Source of the DNA: Idiomarina ramblicola
Lineage (GTDB): Bacteria; Pseudomonadota; Gammaproteobacteria; Enterobacterales; Alteromonadaceae
Assembly: GCF_003987255.1 (NCBI RefSeq)
Contig: NZ_PIQC01000004.1
Coordinates: forward strand, 124,001 to 188,000
DNA length: 64,000 nt
Direction: 5' to 3'
Under the pieces are notes generated by a model. The model searched no databases. It had not been told where the DNA came from and saw only the letters and a list, made by a program, of their open reading frames with translations. Shown one piece after another: positions 45,711 to 56,526 of this stretch (the first letter of the stretch is position 1; the number at the start of each line of letters is the position of its first letter). Both the position numbers and the translations under genes were made by a program.

Positions 45711-47930
45711 CTACCTGTTCTGATGATAACGGGCCAGAGTTTCCGCATAAATGTGTCGGACATCGTCACTAAACTTTTCAACGGAATAATCGCGTGCAAA
45801 CGTCAGGGCATTTTTAGAAAGGCTCTGGCGTAACGCTTTGTCGTCCAGCATTTGTTTAACCTTTTCACACCAAAGCGACTGCTTCGCCGGTGTTTTATAG
45901 CCGTTATAGCCATCCTCTACTACATCATCGATACCGCTGGAACGCACCGCAACCACGGGTAAACCGGCGGCCATAGCTTCCAGAATGACCATTCCCTGTG
46001 TCTCCGACTGAGACGCAAACAAAAAGGCGTCACCTAACCGGTACCAGGCAGCCATCTGCTCTGGTGGAACCGCCCCCACCAAGGTAATCTGCTGTTGTAG
46101 ATTCATCTCATCAATACGCGCCTGCAAGCGGTGCCGCTGATGTCCATCACCAACAATCAGCAGCCGGAACGGCTTATCGGTCTGCTCCTTCAGCTGCGCC
46201 ATCGCCTCTATCATAAAATCGATGTTTTTCTCATTAGACAATCGGGAGACACTGACGAATACGGTTTCATTGCCAATACCCTGTTGTTTCCGCAGTGCTG
46301 CCGCTTGGTCCGGATCAACTTGCTGAAAACGTTCGAATTCGATACCCGTTGGCTGCACAAAGGTCGGGCGCTTTACGCCTATCATGCGTAAATACTCTTC
46401 GGTTGACTGTGTGGGTACAATCACACCATCGCATTTGTTCGCAAAGCGACGAACCAAAAAGTGCGCAATAATGTTGCGGAAGAGTGAGCCTGGCAAAAAC
46501 ACAAAGTGAGCATAATGCTCTAACCGAGTGTGATATGTGTAAACCACGGGAACCTTAAGTCGCCGAGCCATAAAGACCCCAAGCGAACCTATCCAGAAAG
46601 GGTGATGCACATGAATAATATCCGGCTTAAACGCTTTTACCTTTTTACGAACAGAGCCGGAAAAAATGTTGGCAAAACGAAATTCACTTTTTTCCCCAAA
46701 AGAGAATAAAGACGGCATGCGCACCACATGCTCCTCTTTTTCTGTGGTTTGTTGGTAGCGCGGCGCAACAATCAAGACTTTATCTTTGAGCTTTACCAAA
46801 CCCTTTCGCAAGCGCTCGATAGAAATAGGGACTCCACCAATAAACGGCAGGTAGTTATTAGTGAACATAGCTACTCGCATGCGGCTTTTAGCCCAGGGCT
46901 CCGGATTGATGTCGTAGTCGGGGTAGTATTCCTTTCCAACAAACACAGCATTATAGAGCTTGGTCGTAATGACCAAAAACAAGCTCACCAACAGGATAAA
47001 GTTCAGGTACCCCACATAAAATAGGGAGTGAATAAAGAACCACAGGCTTTCCAATTGCTTCAAAATGGGGTGTTGCCCAATTTCCAGCTCTTCCACTGAA
47101 TGTTCAACGGAGCCATCGGCACTCACCGTAACTTTTACATAATGGTAAAAACTTTCATCCTGGTTCAGTACCAAGCCGCCGGCACCACCTGTTGTAATAT
47201 AAGGTATACCGTTATGTTGTTGTTCCGAATAAATTGAAATATTCGAGGAGAAAACCCGGTCGACGCCAAAGTTGCTCAACGTTTGCAGCAAAGTGCTTCT
47301 AAACTCAACAGGTTGTAGAAAGTCCTCATCCTCGGCCAGAAAAAATTCTTCTTCCGGTTCCAGTGGTGGATGGCCAATGAACACAAAGCGATGCTCGGAG
47401 TTATCGGCTTTAAGAATGTCGGTTAACCAACGAAGCTGCCATTGCCACGGCGTTTTCCCAGTGCTGTCCAGAAAGATAAAGCGGCTGTTACCGGCGGTAA
47501 AGCTGAAAAAGTGCGGGCCATAATGATCATAGAAACGGAAGCTACCGAACTCTTCGTACTCGTTGTTCCCAAAGGTCAATAAATACGGCATTTGCAAACG
47601 CGACAACGTGCCGCGTATTGCTCGATATTTATCCTCACCACCACTACTGACGGCATTTCCCGCCGACACTAGAAAGTCGACGCTTGCATCATTAAGCATC
47701 GGAATAATACGACGCTCAAAAATACCAACCGAATTATTAATATTACCCACAACCGCGAAGCTGTAACTTTCTTGCCCTTCCAGTCGCGCACTAATAGAAG
47801 AAAGCTGGTCGGTATGCTCCGCCTCGAACTCAGAGGTGATTAAGTTCAAATAAACTTTATAGCCAATAAGGCCGACAACAATGGCAATGTTTAAGTAAAA
47901 CAGGACTTTGAGCAGTTTGGTTTTGTTCAT
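45711..47930 (-). CDS. Fusion of degenerate metallophosphoesterase domain and GT4 glycosyltransferase
   Basis: A 739-residue membrane protein. Layout: N-terminal helix (8-30), a calcineurin-like phosphoesterase fold facing the periplasm (about 52-280), a second hydrophobic stretch (about 296-328) and a cytoplasmic GT4 domain (350-735; FIGGVPISIERL, VSRLSNEKN, EAMAAGLPVVA). In the phosphoesterase domain the metal ligands are replaced: GD-x-H becomes GNIN (62-65), GD becomes GN92, GNH becomes GNNE (121-124) and GHxH becomes SNIS (229-232), so it cannot bind the dimetal centre. GT4 relatives include diacylglycerol glucosyltransferases. It overlaps the next gene by 4 bases. Its product is likely a glycolipid enzyme with a periplasmic sensor-like domain. 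Confidence 0.85.
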   Translation of the reverse strand: MNKTKLLKVLFYLNIAIVVGLIGYKVYLNLITSEFEAEHTDQLSSISARLEGQESYSFAVVGNINNSVGIFERRIIPMLNDASVDFLVSAGNAVSSGGEDKYRAIRGTLSRLQMPYLLTFGNNEYEEFGSFRFYDHYGPHFFSFTAGNSRFIFLDSTGKTPWQWQLRWLTDILKADNSEHRFVFIGHPPLEPEEEFFLAEDEDFLQPVEFRSTLLQTLSNFGVDRVFSSNISIYSEQQHNGIPYITTGGAGGLVLNQDESFYHYVKVTVSADGSVEHSVEELEIGQHPILKQLESLWFFIHSLFYVGYLNFILLVSLFLVITTKLYNAVFVGKEYYPDYDINPEPWAKSRMRVAMFTNNYLPFIGGVPISIERLRKGLVKLKDKVLIVAPRYQQTTEKEEHVVRMPSLFSFGEKSEFRFANIFSGSVRKKVKAFKPDIIHVHHPFWIGSLGVFMARRLKVPVVYTYHTRLEHYAHFVFLPGSLFRNIIAHFLVRRFANKCDGVIVPTQSTEEYLRMIGVKRPTFVQPTGIEFERFQQVDPDQAAALRKQQGIGNETVFVSVSRLSNEKNIDFMIEAMAQLKEQTDKPFRLLIVGDGHQRHRLQARIDEMNLQQQITLVGAVPPEQMAAWYRLGDAFLFASQSETQGMVILEAMAAGLPVVAVRSSGIDDVVEDGYNGYKTPAKQSLWCEKVKQMLDDKALRQSLSKNALTFARDYSVEKFSDDVRHIYAETLARYHQNR

Positions 47931-48991
47931 TGTGTGTCCTGTACTTTGGCTGACTGAACTAAGTAGCGTTGCAAAATAAATAACCCCAACAGCATGCCAA
48001 GGTAAATGGTTAGAAAGCGCCAGCTAAAAGTCACTAATAATAAGTGGTTACTGGCCAGAATGTCGCTAAAAAAGCTACCGAAAACGCCTTCAGAAATACC
48101 CGAAGCTCCCGGCGTTGGCGCAAAATACATGATAAACGTCGTTACCACCAGCAAGCCCAGGCTAACGAGATAATCGACATCATAGTCTAAACCCCACATC
48201 AACAAAGCCGGAAAGCTAAATAGGCTAAGCAAAAAAATAAAGGTAAACACGACCGATAAACTAATGGCAACTTTAGAGCCTCGGCAGTATTCAGAAAAGC
48301 TACGGGAAAAGCGCAGCATCTCGCGCCGGGCCCGATACTGCCACCTAAGATGACGCTCCGGACTAATGAGCCGTAGCTTGTGTATTCCCTTGCAAAGGTA
48401 ACTGAGCGGCCCAATCAGCCAATGCGCTCGCAATAAGACGACCGTAAAAAAGAGCAAATAAAGCACAATGAAAAACGCTAATGCCACACCAATATCGGAA
48501 ATAATCGCTTGATCCTGCAAAGGCGCCAGCGTTAATAAAAATATCGGCGTGAGCGAGAAAATAAAGAAAATGGCCAGCACCGTACGGATTGTAGTTGCCG
48601 CTGTCGCTTTACCAATGGGTACTCCGTGCTCATGCAGGAACCAGACCTGTGCAAATCCTCCGCCAGTCGCCATAGGCGTGATATTCGAAAAGAAGATGTT
48701 GATGAAAACCAGTTTCGCCATGGCGCGTTTGGGGATCCGATAACCCAGAGCTCGCAAAGTGTAATATAAACGTAAGCCATCGGCGGCAAAATAGATAAGC
48801 AAAAGTAAAACGGTAAGGCTGAGAACTTCTGGATCGAACAGGCGAAAATCAAAGGTTAAACTGCGACCGGAAAAGTGGTCATAAAGGGCAAAAAAGCCCG
48901 CAACCGTAAGCAAAACAAACAACACACTAAAAAGTGCTAAACGTTTCCATGAGGCTTTGTATTGCTTTTCTTCGTCCACTGAAGCGGTCAT
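47927..48991 (-). CDS. LPG-synthase-type flippase-like membrane protein (UPF0104/PF03706)
   Basis: A 354-residue membrane protein with about eight helices. The family pattern includes FFSNITPMATGGGFAQVWFL and YFAPTPGASGISEGVFG, both marks of the lysylphosphatidylglycerol-synthase membrane domain. The C-terminal GNAT/LPG synthase catalytic domain is absent, so it is the stand-alone form thought to move lipids or act with glycosyltransferases. It is upstream of and overlaps the fusion glycosyltransferase by 4 bases, suggesting one glycolipid pathway. Confidence 0.85.
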   Translation of the reverse strand: MTASVDEEKQYKASWKRLALFSVLFVLLTVAGFFALYDHFSGRSLTFDFRLFDPEVLSLTVLLLLIYFAADGLRLYYTLRALGYRIPKRAMAKLVFINIFFSNITPMATGGGFAQVWFLHEHGVPIGKATAATTIRTVLAIFFIFSLTPIFLLTLAPLQDQAIISDIGVALAFFIVLYLLFFTVVLLRAHWLIGPLSYLCKGIHKLRLISPERHLRWQYRARREMLRFSRSFSEYCRGSKVAISLSVVFTFIFLLSLFSFPALLMWGLDYDVDYLVSLGLLVVTTFIMYFAPTPGASGISEGVFGSFFSDILASNHLLLVTFSWRFLTIYLGMLLGLFILQRYLVQSAKVQDTQ

Positions 48992-49074
48992 TTTCTGCTA
49001 TTTACTCCTTACAAAGCCTAATGCTTAAGGATTATGGAGTCGTACAGAAGGGATGTCAAAAGGCTTTCACTCAT

Positions 49075-49097
49075 AAAAAAGCCCCCAAGTTGGGGGC
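49075..49097 (-). terminator. Rho-independent terminator of the katG-SDR operon
   Basis: Perfect 7-bp GC-rich stem (49081-49087 with 49091-49097), 3-base loop, followed on the minus strand by six T (49080-49075). It separates the SDR gene from the membrane protein downstream. The remainder of 48992-49220 shows nothing I can identify. Confidence 0.85.
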
Positions 49098-49220
49098 CGA
49101 AAACTTAACCAGGGAGTAAAAACCAATCATTTGTTAAGTTGTGCTGTAGTCTAAGTACGGAATATGACAGTTTTTAGACTTCCCTGTTTTATTTCAATGA
49201 CAGCTTCGCTTTTCTTAAGC

Positions 49221-49895
49221 TTAATACGCCGGCATTAAGAACACTTCACGCACGCAGTTACGTGGATTCGCGTTAATTGAGTACAGCACTGCATCAGCGA
49301 CATCCTCTGGATCCAGCTTGTCCGGTTTAGGTTCATCAAAGAACGGCGTATTGACCATGCCCGGTGCTATTGTTGTGCAGCGACCGTTCCATTCTTTCAT
49401 TTCTTCTGCCAAGTTCTGTGCAAAACCATGAACAAACCACTTAGTGGCACCATAAACCGAGCCTTTTAGAGTAATACGTCCAGCGGCGGAGCCGGTCATT
49501 AAAAAGTGGCCCGTGGTTTTTCGTAAGTGCGGTAAGGTCAATTTCGCGGTGTACAAAAGCCCATTGATGTTGATATCCACCATCTGCTTCCATTCACTTG
49601 GGTCACCCTCTTCTGTGCCTGCTGTCGAAACACCAGTACCAGCATTAGCAAACACCGCATCTAACTGGCCAAACTTATCAACACCCTGTTTTACTGCCTG
49701 CTCCAATTCATCGTAATTGCCAGCGTCTGCAGCAACACCAATGGCAGTATCCTTACCAAATTCTTCTACTAACGCGTCCAGCTTTTCCTTCCTTCGCGCC
49801 GTTAATATCAGCTTTAATCCGTCTTTCGCCGCTTTACGCGCCGTGGCCTCACCGATGCCACTAGAGGCACCGGTGATTAATAGTACTTTTGACAT
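49221..49895 (-). CDS. Short-chain dehydrogenase/reductase (YdfG-like)
   Basis: A 224-residue SDR: nucleotide motif TGASSGIGEA, NAG in FANAGTGV, catalytic Ser in MTGSAAGR and YxxxK in YGATKWF. It is shorter than usual but complete. It follows katG by 9 bases with GGAGG before the ATG, so it is cotranscribed with katG. The substrate is unknown; the pairing suggests use under oxidative stress. Confidence 0.9.
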   Translation of the reverse strand: MSKVLLITGASSGIGEATARKAAKDGLKLILTARRKEKLDALVEEFGKDTAIGVAADAGNYDELEQAVKQGVDKFGQLDAVFANAGTGVSTAGTEEGDPSEWKQMVDININGLLYTAKLTLPHLRKTTGHFLMTGSAAGRITLKGSVYGATKWFVHGFAQNLAEEMKEWNGRCTTIAPGMVNTPFFDEPKPDKLDPEDVADAVLYSINANPRNCVREVFLMPAY

Positions 49896-49904
49896 GCTTC
49901 CTCC

Positions 49905-52085
<2,181 letters not shown>

Positions 52086-52329
52086 TTAGCTTTCCTTATC
52101 TTATGTGTCCAATTTGAATACTTGTTATATGTTATAGCAACGACCGCTGACTTACTCAAAGGCAAGATACCGTTTGCTTTGATAGGTTTTATAGATACAG
52201 GAAAAATGGCGGGAAAGATCGGTCAGTTTGCTTTGCTGACGCTTATGCATAAATTAAATTACTCATTTTATAGTAAGCAATTTATCCTCAAAACTAGCTT
52301 AGCCGGAATCTCTGGGGTAGCATACCCTC

Positions 52330-52962
52330 ATGCTATGTACCCTATGCTCCTCGGTCTCAGAATCCTTCTGTGAAGATAAAAAACGCCAGTACTTCCGATG
52401 CACTGTCTGTGACATGATTTTCGCCGACCCTGACACCCTCCTGTCTCAAGCCGAAGAGAAGCTCATTTACGACTATCATGAAAATGGCCCAGACGACATT
52501 GGCTACCGTAAGTTTTTAAACCACCTGGCAATCCCCTTGATGGATAAACTATCTCCTGGTATGGAAGGTCTTGATTTTGGTTCCGGCCCCGGTCCAACAT
52601 TGAACCTGATGCTTGAAGAACAAGGGATGAAGATGTCAGTTTATGACATCTATTACGCGCCGGATACCGGCCAGTTGAGTCGTCAGTATGACTTTGTCAC
52701 CTGCACCGAAGTAGCAGAACACTTTAGGAAGCCCGATAAGAGCTGGGCGCAGTTAATTGGCCTGATCAAACCCGGCGGCTGGCTGGGCGTAATGACCTGC
52801 ATGTTCACAAAAGAAACGGCTGACGTCTTTAATCTGTGGAGCTACAAAGGTGACCCTACCCATATCAGCTTTTACACGCCAAAAACCATGCAGTGGATAG
52901 CTCGACAATTTCAGTTGCGCATTGAAATAGTCAGCGACCGAGTCATTTTATTTAAGAAGTAA
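52330..52962 (+). CDS. Class I SAM-dependent methyltransferase with N-terminal zinc-ribbon
   Basis: A 210-residue methyltransferase. The N-terminus has CTLC and, further on, CTVC, forming a small zinc-ribbon. The SAM motif I is GLDFGSGPGPTL, followed by acidic Asp in VYDIYY and the CTEVAEHF motif typical of the Methyltransf_23 group. The substrate is unknown. It stands alone between katG and a small membrane protein. The 244-base gap before it holds the katG promoter region but nothing I can name with confidence. Confidence 0.8.
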   Translation: MLCTLCSSVSESFCEDKKRQYFRCTVCDMIFADPDTLLSQAEEKLIYDYHENGPDDIGYRKFLNHLAIPLMDKLSPGMEGLDFGSGPGPTLNLMLEEQGMKMSVYDIYYAPDTGQLSRQYDFVTCTEVAEHFRKPDKSWAQLIGLIKPGGWLGVMTCMFTKETADVFNLWSYKGDPTHISFYTPKTMQWIARQFQLRIEIVSDRVILFKK

Positions 52963-52988
52963 CCAAAGGGACAACCAGATACATCCAG

Positions 52989-53237
52989 CTACTTTGGCGT
53001 ACCAAACATAATTTTATCGGCGTTATTAGCTAAAGCAATGATCATAGTTACAGCCCAGGTTCCCAATACCCACCAAAACGTCGGCCAGGACATCCAGGTA
53101 AGATCGAGAAACAACAAATCGAAAATCCAAACAATAAATACCGCAAATAAAATCGAAGGCAAAAATACAACGAAAAGAACACAAAGGGCTAAAGGTATCG
53201 TGCCCAGGGTTTTCATCCAGTTTAATAAAGACGACAT
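52989..53237 (-). CDS. Small two-helix membrane protein, hypothetical
   Basis: An 82-residue protein with two hydrophobic helices (about 13-44 and 51-70) rich in Trp and Phe and a short polar tail (NNADKIMFGTPK). I recognise no family. The ATG and uninterrupted reading frame in a spacer convergent with the methyltransferase gene support it as a real gene, but I have no similarity evidence. Confidence 0.55.
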   Translation of the reverse strand: MSSLLNWMKTLGTIPLALCVLFVVFLPSILFAVFIVWIFDLLFLDLTWMSWPTFWWVLGTWAVTMIIALANNADKIMFGTPK

Positions 53238-53390
53238 AATGGCTTTTAATTAGTCAAAGTGGATTGAAAACTACAGTGAGTTGGGGGAGATATCAACTCA
53301 CCACCCATTTTTTCTGAACCAATCTATACTTCGTTTCGTCTTTCTACTGAGTTACAGACAATAAAACAATGACTAATAAGGCATCAACTC

Positions 53391-53918
53391 ATGAAGATAG
53401 AGCAAGTAGAGGTACTCGTTCTAGCAGCACAAGAAGGTAAACGCGATGCTTTGGAATTGCTTTATCGTCATTTTTTTACACCGATGAAGCGCTACGCATT
53501 GATACGGGTTCACCAAACAACAACGGCGGAAGACCTTGTACAAAACGTCTGGCTCAAGGTCGGTAGACGATTGCAATTTATGCAGGATGTTCGGGTTTTT
53601 CGGAGCTGGCTTTATAAAGCGTTGCGGTGGGAAATTATCGACTGGGCACGTCAGCAGCGTAATGCGAACTTCGAAGAGCTTAATGAATCGAGTTTATTCA
53701 CAGAGGATTTACGGCCAGAGGTTTTGGATGTCGCTCCTCTTTTGGCGGGCCTGAAACCCAACGAACGTGAAGTTATTGAACTGTTCTACCTGAGTGAATT
53801 GTCGGTTAACGAAACAGCCTTAGTACTCTCTATAGCGCCAGGCACAGTCAAGTCAAGATTGCATAGCGCACGAGAAGAATTGCGTCATAGATACTTAAAC
53901 GAGGGTGATAAGCCATGA
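53391..53918 (+). CDS. ECF-type RNA polymerase sigma factor
   Basis: A 175-residue sigma-70-family factor: region 2 (LLYRHFFTPMKRYALIRVHQ, then DLVQNVWLKVGRR and FRSWLYKALRWEIID) and region 4 (LKPNEREVIELFYLSELSVNE, then LSIAPGTVKSRLHSAREELRHR). Region 1 and 3 are missing, as in ECF sigma factors. The next gene overlaps by 4 bases and encodes a membrane protein that may act as its partner. Confidence 0.9.
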   Translation: MKIEQVEVLVLAAQEGKRDALELLYRHFFTPMKRYALIRVHQTTTAEDLVQNVWLKVGRRLQFMQDVRVFRSWLYKALRWEIIDWARQQRNANFEELNESSLFTEDLRPEVLDVAPLLAGLKPNEREVIELFYLSELSVNETALVLSIAPGTVKSRLHSAREELRHRYLNEGDKP

Positions 53919-54289
53919 GCACAAACAAAGAAGTTAACGAGCAAATAAAAGAGGATTTGTCCGCGCAAGCACAGGAACTGGACAAGCTAATGGGCACCGG
54001 CGAAGGCCTTACCGGCTACTTAAAACAAGGGTTTAAATACGACATAGGCTGGGTTGTTAAGGTTGCCTATGGGCTGGGCGCGATATTTACGGCATTGCTG
54101 TTGTTTTGCGGATATCAGTTTTTTACAGCAACACCGGACAACGAATTGTTCTGGGGCGTTCTTCTTATCTTAAGTTTTAACGCTCAAGTTGCCACAAAGC
54201 TCTGGATTTATATGCAAACCAACCGTAATCATACCGCACGGGAAATCCGCTTACTGGAGTTGCGTTTAAAGTCCGCAAATGACGAGTAA
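53915..54289 (+). CDS. Membrane partner of the sigma factor, DUF6768-like
   Basis: A 124-residue protein with two hydrophobic helices (about 48-70 and 76-94) flanked by an acidic N-terminal part (EQIKEDLSAQAQELDKLMGTGEGL) and a basic C-terminal coiled segment (NHTAREIRLLELRLK). It overlaps the sigma-factor stop as ATGA. It lacks the zinc-binding HxxxCxxC of ZAS anti-sigma factors. The closest match I know is the DUF6768 type beside ECF factors. Anti-sigma function is inferred from position only. Confidence 0.65.
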   Translation: MSTNKEVNEQIKEDLSAQAQELDKLMGTGEGLTGYLKQGFKYDIGWVVKVAYGLGAIFTALLLFCGYQFFTATPDNELFWGVLLILSFNAQVATKLWIYMQTNRNHTAREIRLLELRLKSANDE

Positions 54290-54294
54290 TAAGT

Positions 54295-54315
54295 GGGGTG
54301 GCTCATCGCCACCCC
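54295..54315 (+). terminator. Hairpin terminator after the sigma-factor operon
   Basis: Perfect 8-bp stem (54295-54302 with 54308-54315), 5-base loop, 5 bases after the stop. The T-run is interrupted (ATCAGACTCTATCTTTT), so strength is moderate. Confidence 0.6.
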
Positions 54316-54352
54316 ATCAGACTCTATCTTTTAACGCCCTGATTGGCTGCTT

Positions 54353-54709
54353 TTATTTCTTCCGAGAATGCTCACGCCAGATCCGAAAGCGTGTCAGTAT
54401 GTACCAGATAAGACCGCCGATAAACATGATCAGAGGAATCATATTAATCTCGTTGCTCTGCTGGGACTCATCAGAAGTTAGAAAAAACCAGAATACGCCA
54501 ATAATCAGAATAACGAGCGCCAACACCCCTTGTATCTGCAGGCTTTTTGATGTGTTTTCCGTCGTAATCTTATCTTCCCCAGGTTGATCGTTTTCACCCG
54601 GCTGATCCTTTTGTTCTGAATCTTCGGTCTTCACATAGCCGCAGGCCGGGCAACTGTATTTATTATCCAGCACCTGATCTTCACACTTTGGACATTTCTC
54701 AAATGCCAT
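54353..54709 (-). CDS. Zinc-ribbon membrane protein, hypothetical
   Basis: A 118-residue protein with an N-terminal zinc-ribbon (CPKC and, 12 residues on, CPAC), an acidic linker with repeated DQPGE, and two hydrophobic helices (about 62-76 and 88-104), ending in a basic tail. I chose the ATG at 54709 with GAGAGGTG upstream; a longer frame has 17 extra residues of no obvious meaning. Function unknown. Confidence 0.68.
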   Translation of the reverse strand: MAFEKCPKCEDQVLDNKYSCPACGYVKTEDSEQKDQPGENDQPGEDKITTENTSKSLQIQGVLALVILIIGVFWFFLTSDESQQSNEINMIPLIMFIGGLIWYILTRFRIWREHSRKK

Positions 54710-54740
54710 TGAAACACCTCTCTGTTTTCTTTCGGAGTGT

Positions 54741-55547
54741 TCACTCTTCAGTGTAGTCAAAAGAAGAGCAAATAGCCTTATTGTCTCGCATCGCTGTTTG
54801 CCCCCTAATCAAAACATATTGCTGATAATTTTTCAGATAAAGACACCCACCGGCGGGTGAGCATTGCTTAATTTCAATCGACTGATGTGCGTAGCGCTTT
54901 GGATATTGTGTTCTGAGATAGGCGGCAGCCTGCACACTGGCGGATCCTGTGGCAGCATCTTCAGCCTCTCCGTATTGCGGCGCAAAATAGCGCAATTGTA
55001 CCGTCCCTGACCGCAATCGATAAATAACAATTAAAGCTCGTTGGCTAAACTGGCATAACGCGCCACTATTTAGGCGCAACTGCGTCAACGGCTGGGCAAG
55101 TTCAAGCAACACATAATCATTTCGGCCACCACAGTAGCACCCATTGATAACAGGGCGGCTTATCAGCCGTCGCCAAAATCTTAAGCTACGCAACGGTCTC
55201 TGCGTTAATGGTCTATCAAAGTAGTAAGCCGATTCATGGTCAAACCCTAGCTGTATTTCACCTGCTGGCGTCAACAAACACTCGTTGATGGGTTTCGTCT
55301 TTAGTTTCTCGTTTATATAAGCAGCAACTGCCAGGTTACCCGACCCGCAGCGACGTACCGGTCTGCCATAATTTAAAAATTGAGCCTGAAATGCTCCCGA
55401 GCGACCACTCATCAGGATTAAATTTGGAACAGTTTGATATTGCGAAGGCGTTTCGGACCAGGCGGGTGCCGGGCGATAAGCTATATGATGCTGATTGCCC
55501 AACGCCTGCGGACCATAAAAGACATCGACAGTACAAAGTTTTGGCAT
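54741..55547 (-). CDS. Divergent PhzF-family isomerase-like protein
   Basis: A 268-residue protein of the PhzF/DapF two-lobe fold. The first lobe begins KLCTVDVFYGPQALGNQ and has RRCGSGNLAVAA (C67) where PhzF has CGHATLA. The second lobe has RYFAPQYGEAEDAATGSAS, a well-kept PhzF signature. The segment that should carry the catalytic Glu (SETxF in PhzF) reads SGRSGAF, so ordinary PhzF chemistry is doubtful. It is 12 bases after egtD on the same strand, hinting at a link to ergothioneine-like metabolism, though this is inference. Confidence 0.75.
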   Translation of the reverse strand: MPKLCTVDVFYGPQALGNQHHIAYRPAPAWSETPSQYQTVPNLILMSGRSGAFQAQFLNYGRPVRRCGSGNLAVAAYINEKLKTKPINECLLTPAGEIQLGFDHESAYYFDRPLTQRPLRSLRFWRRLISRPVINGCYCGGRNDYVLLELAQPLTQLRLNSGALCQFSQRALIVIYRLRSGTVQLRYFAPQYGEAEDAATGSASVQAAAYLRTQYPKRYAHQSIEIKQCSPAGGCLYLKNYQQYVLIRGQTAMRDNKAICSSFDYTEE

Positions 55548-55559
55548 AGCAGACTCTGA

Positions 55560-56504
55560 TTAGTCCCGAACGTTGTCAGCATTGTGTAGTAACATAATCG
55601 CAAAGATGCCGTCAGGCGCCAGCCAGATCTTTTCGCGCTGCCAACCTGCTGAACTTGCTAATTGATCAAATTCTTCGGGATGATATTTATAGGAGTTTTC
55701 GGTGTGAATGGTTTCACCTTCCTTAAACTGAAAACTCTCACCCGCAATTTGAACCTCTTGCTGAATACAGCTTCGCAAATGCATTTCTATACGACCCAGG
55801 TCCTGATTGTAAATGGCAAGATGTTCAAACTGATCGAGATGAAAGTTGGCATCGAGTTCACGATTCATTCGGGTCAGAATATTCTTGTTAAAGCGTGCGG
55901 TAATGTCTTTGCTGTCGTTGTACGCACGCTCGAGCATTTGCTGGTCTTTCTTGGTGTCCACTCCCAACAACATGTAACTGCCCTCACCTAGCGTAGCACG
56001 GGCATTTCGCAGAAAATCACTGGCCTCTTCAGGCTCAAAGTTGCCAATGGTAGAGCCTGGGAAAAAGCCCATTGAGGTTGCCTCAGAAAGCTCTAACTCT
56101 ATTGGTTTGGTAAAATCTCCCTGAGCCACTTTAATCTGTAAATCGGGAAAGGACTCAGCAAGGTCGGCCGAGGCTTTTTTAAGATGTTCGCCCGAGATGT
56201 CGAGCGCGACAAACTCCTTTATCAAAGACAGCTCTTGCAGCAATGGTTTTACTTTGCGCAGTGACCCCGCACCAAATTCAACCAGTTGAATACTCTCAAT
56301 TGGCTGTTGCGCAACGTACTGCTTTAACTCCTGTGCAACCTCAGGAAGCAACGCCAACTCTGTACGGTAAGGGTAATACTCATCCAGTTCGCAAATTTTA
56401 TCGAAATACTCTGACCCCTGTGCATCATAAAAATATTTGGGTGGTAGCGCTTTTTGTGGCAACCGTAACCCCGCCAGAACATCCTGCAGAAACCCATGGT
56501 TCAT
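55560..56504 (-). CDS. egtD: L-histidine N-alpha-methyltransferase EgtD
   Basis: A 314-residue methyltransferase. I chose the ATG at 56504 because the longer reading frame upstream runs through egtB in another frame. Diagnostic stretches are LPPKYFYDAQGSEYFDKI, EYYPYRTELALL, VEFGAGSLRKVKPLL and, near the end, HTENSYKYHPEEF. EgtD makes hercynine (trimethylhistidine) from histidine, the first step to ergothioneine. It follows egtB by 22 bases. Confidence 0.92.
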   Translation of the reverse strand: MNHGFLQDVLAGLRLPQKALPPKYFYDAQGSEYFDKICELDEYYPYRTELALLPEVAQELKQYVAQQPIESIQLVEFGAGSLRKVKPLLQELSLIKEFVALDISGEHLKKASADLAESFPDLQIKVAQGDFTKPIELELSEATSMGFFPGSTIGNFEPEEASDFLRNARATLGEGSYMLLGVDTKKDQQMLERAYNDSKDITARFNKNILTRMNRELDANFHLDQFEHLAIYNQDLGRIEMHLRSCIQQEVQIAGESFQFKEGETIHTENSYKYHPEEFDQLASSAGWQREKIWLAPDGIFAIMLLHNADNVRD

Positions 56505-56526
56505 AAAGTATCCCGATTTTTTGGTT

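Noticed and set aside
54741-55547. Phenazine biosynthesis gene phzF
   Set aside because: No other phz genes, and the catalytic Glu region is not conserved; only the fold family is supported.
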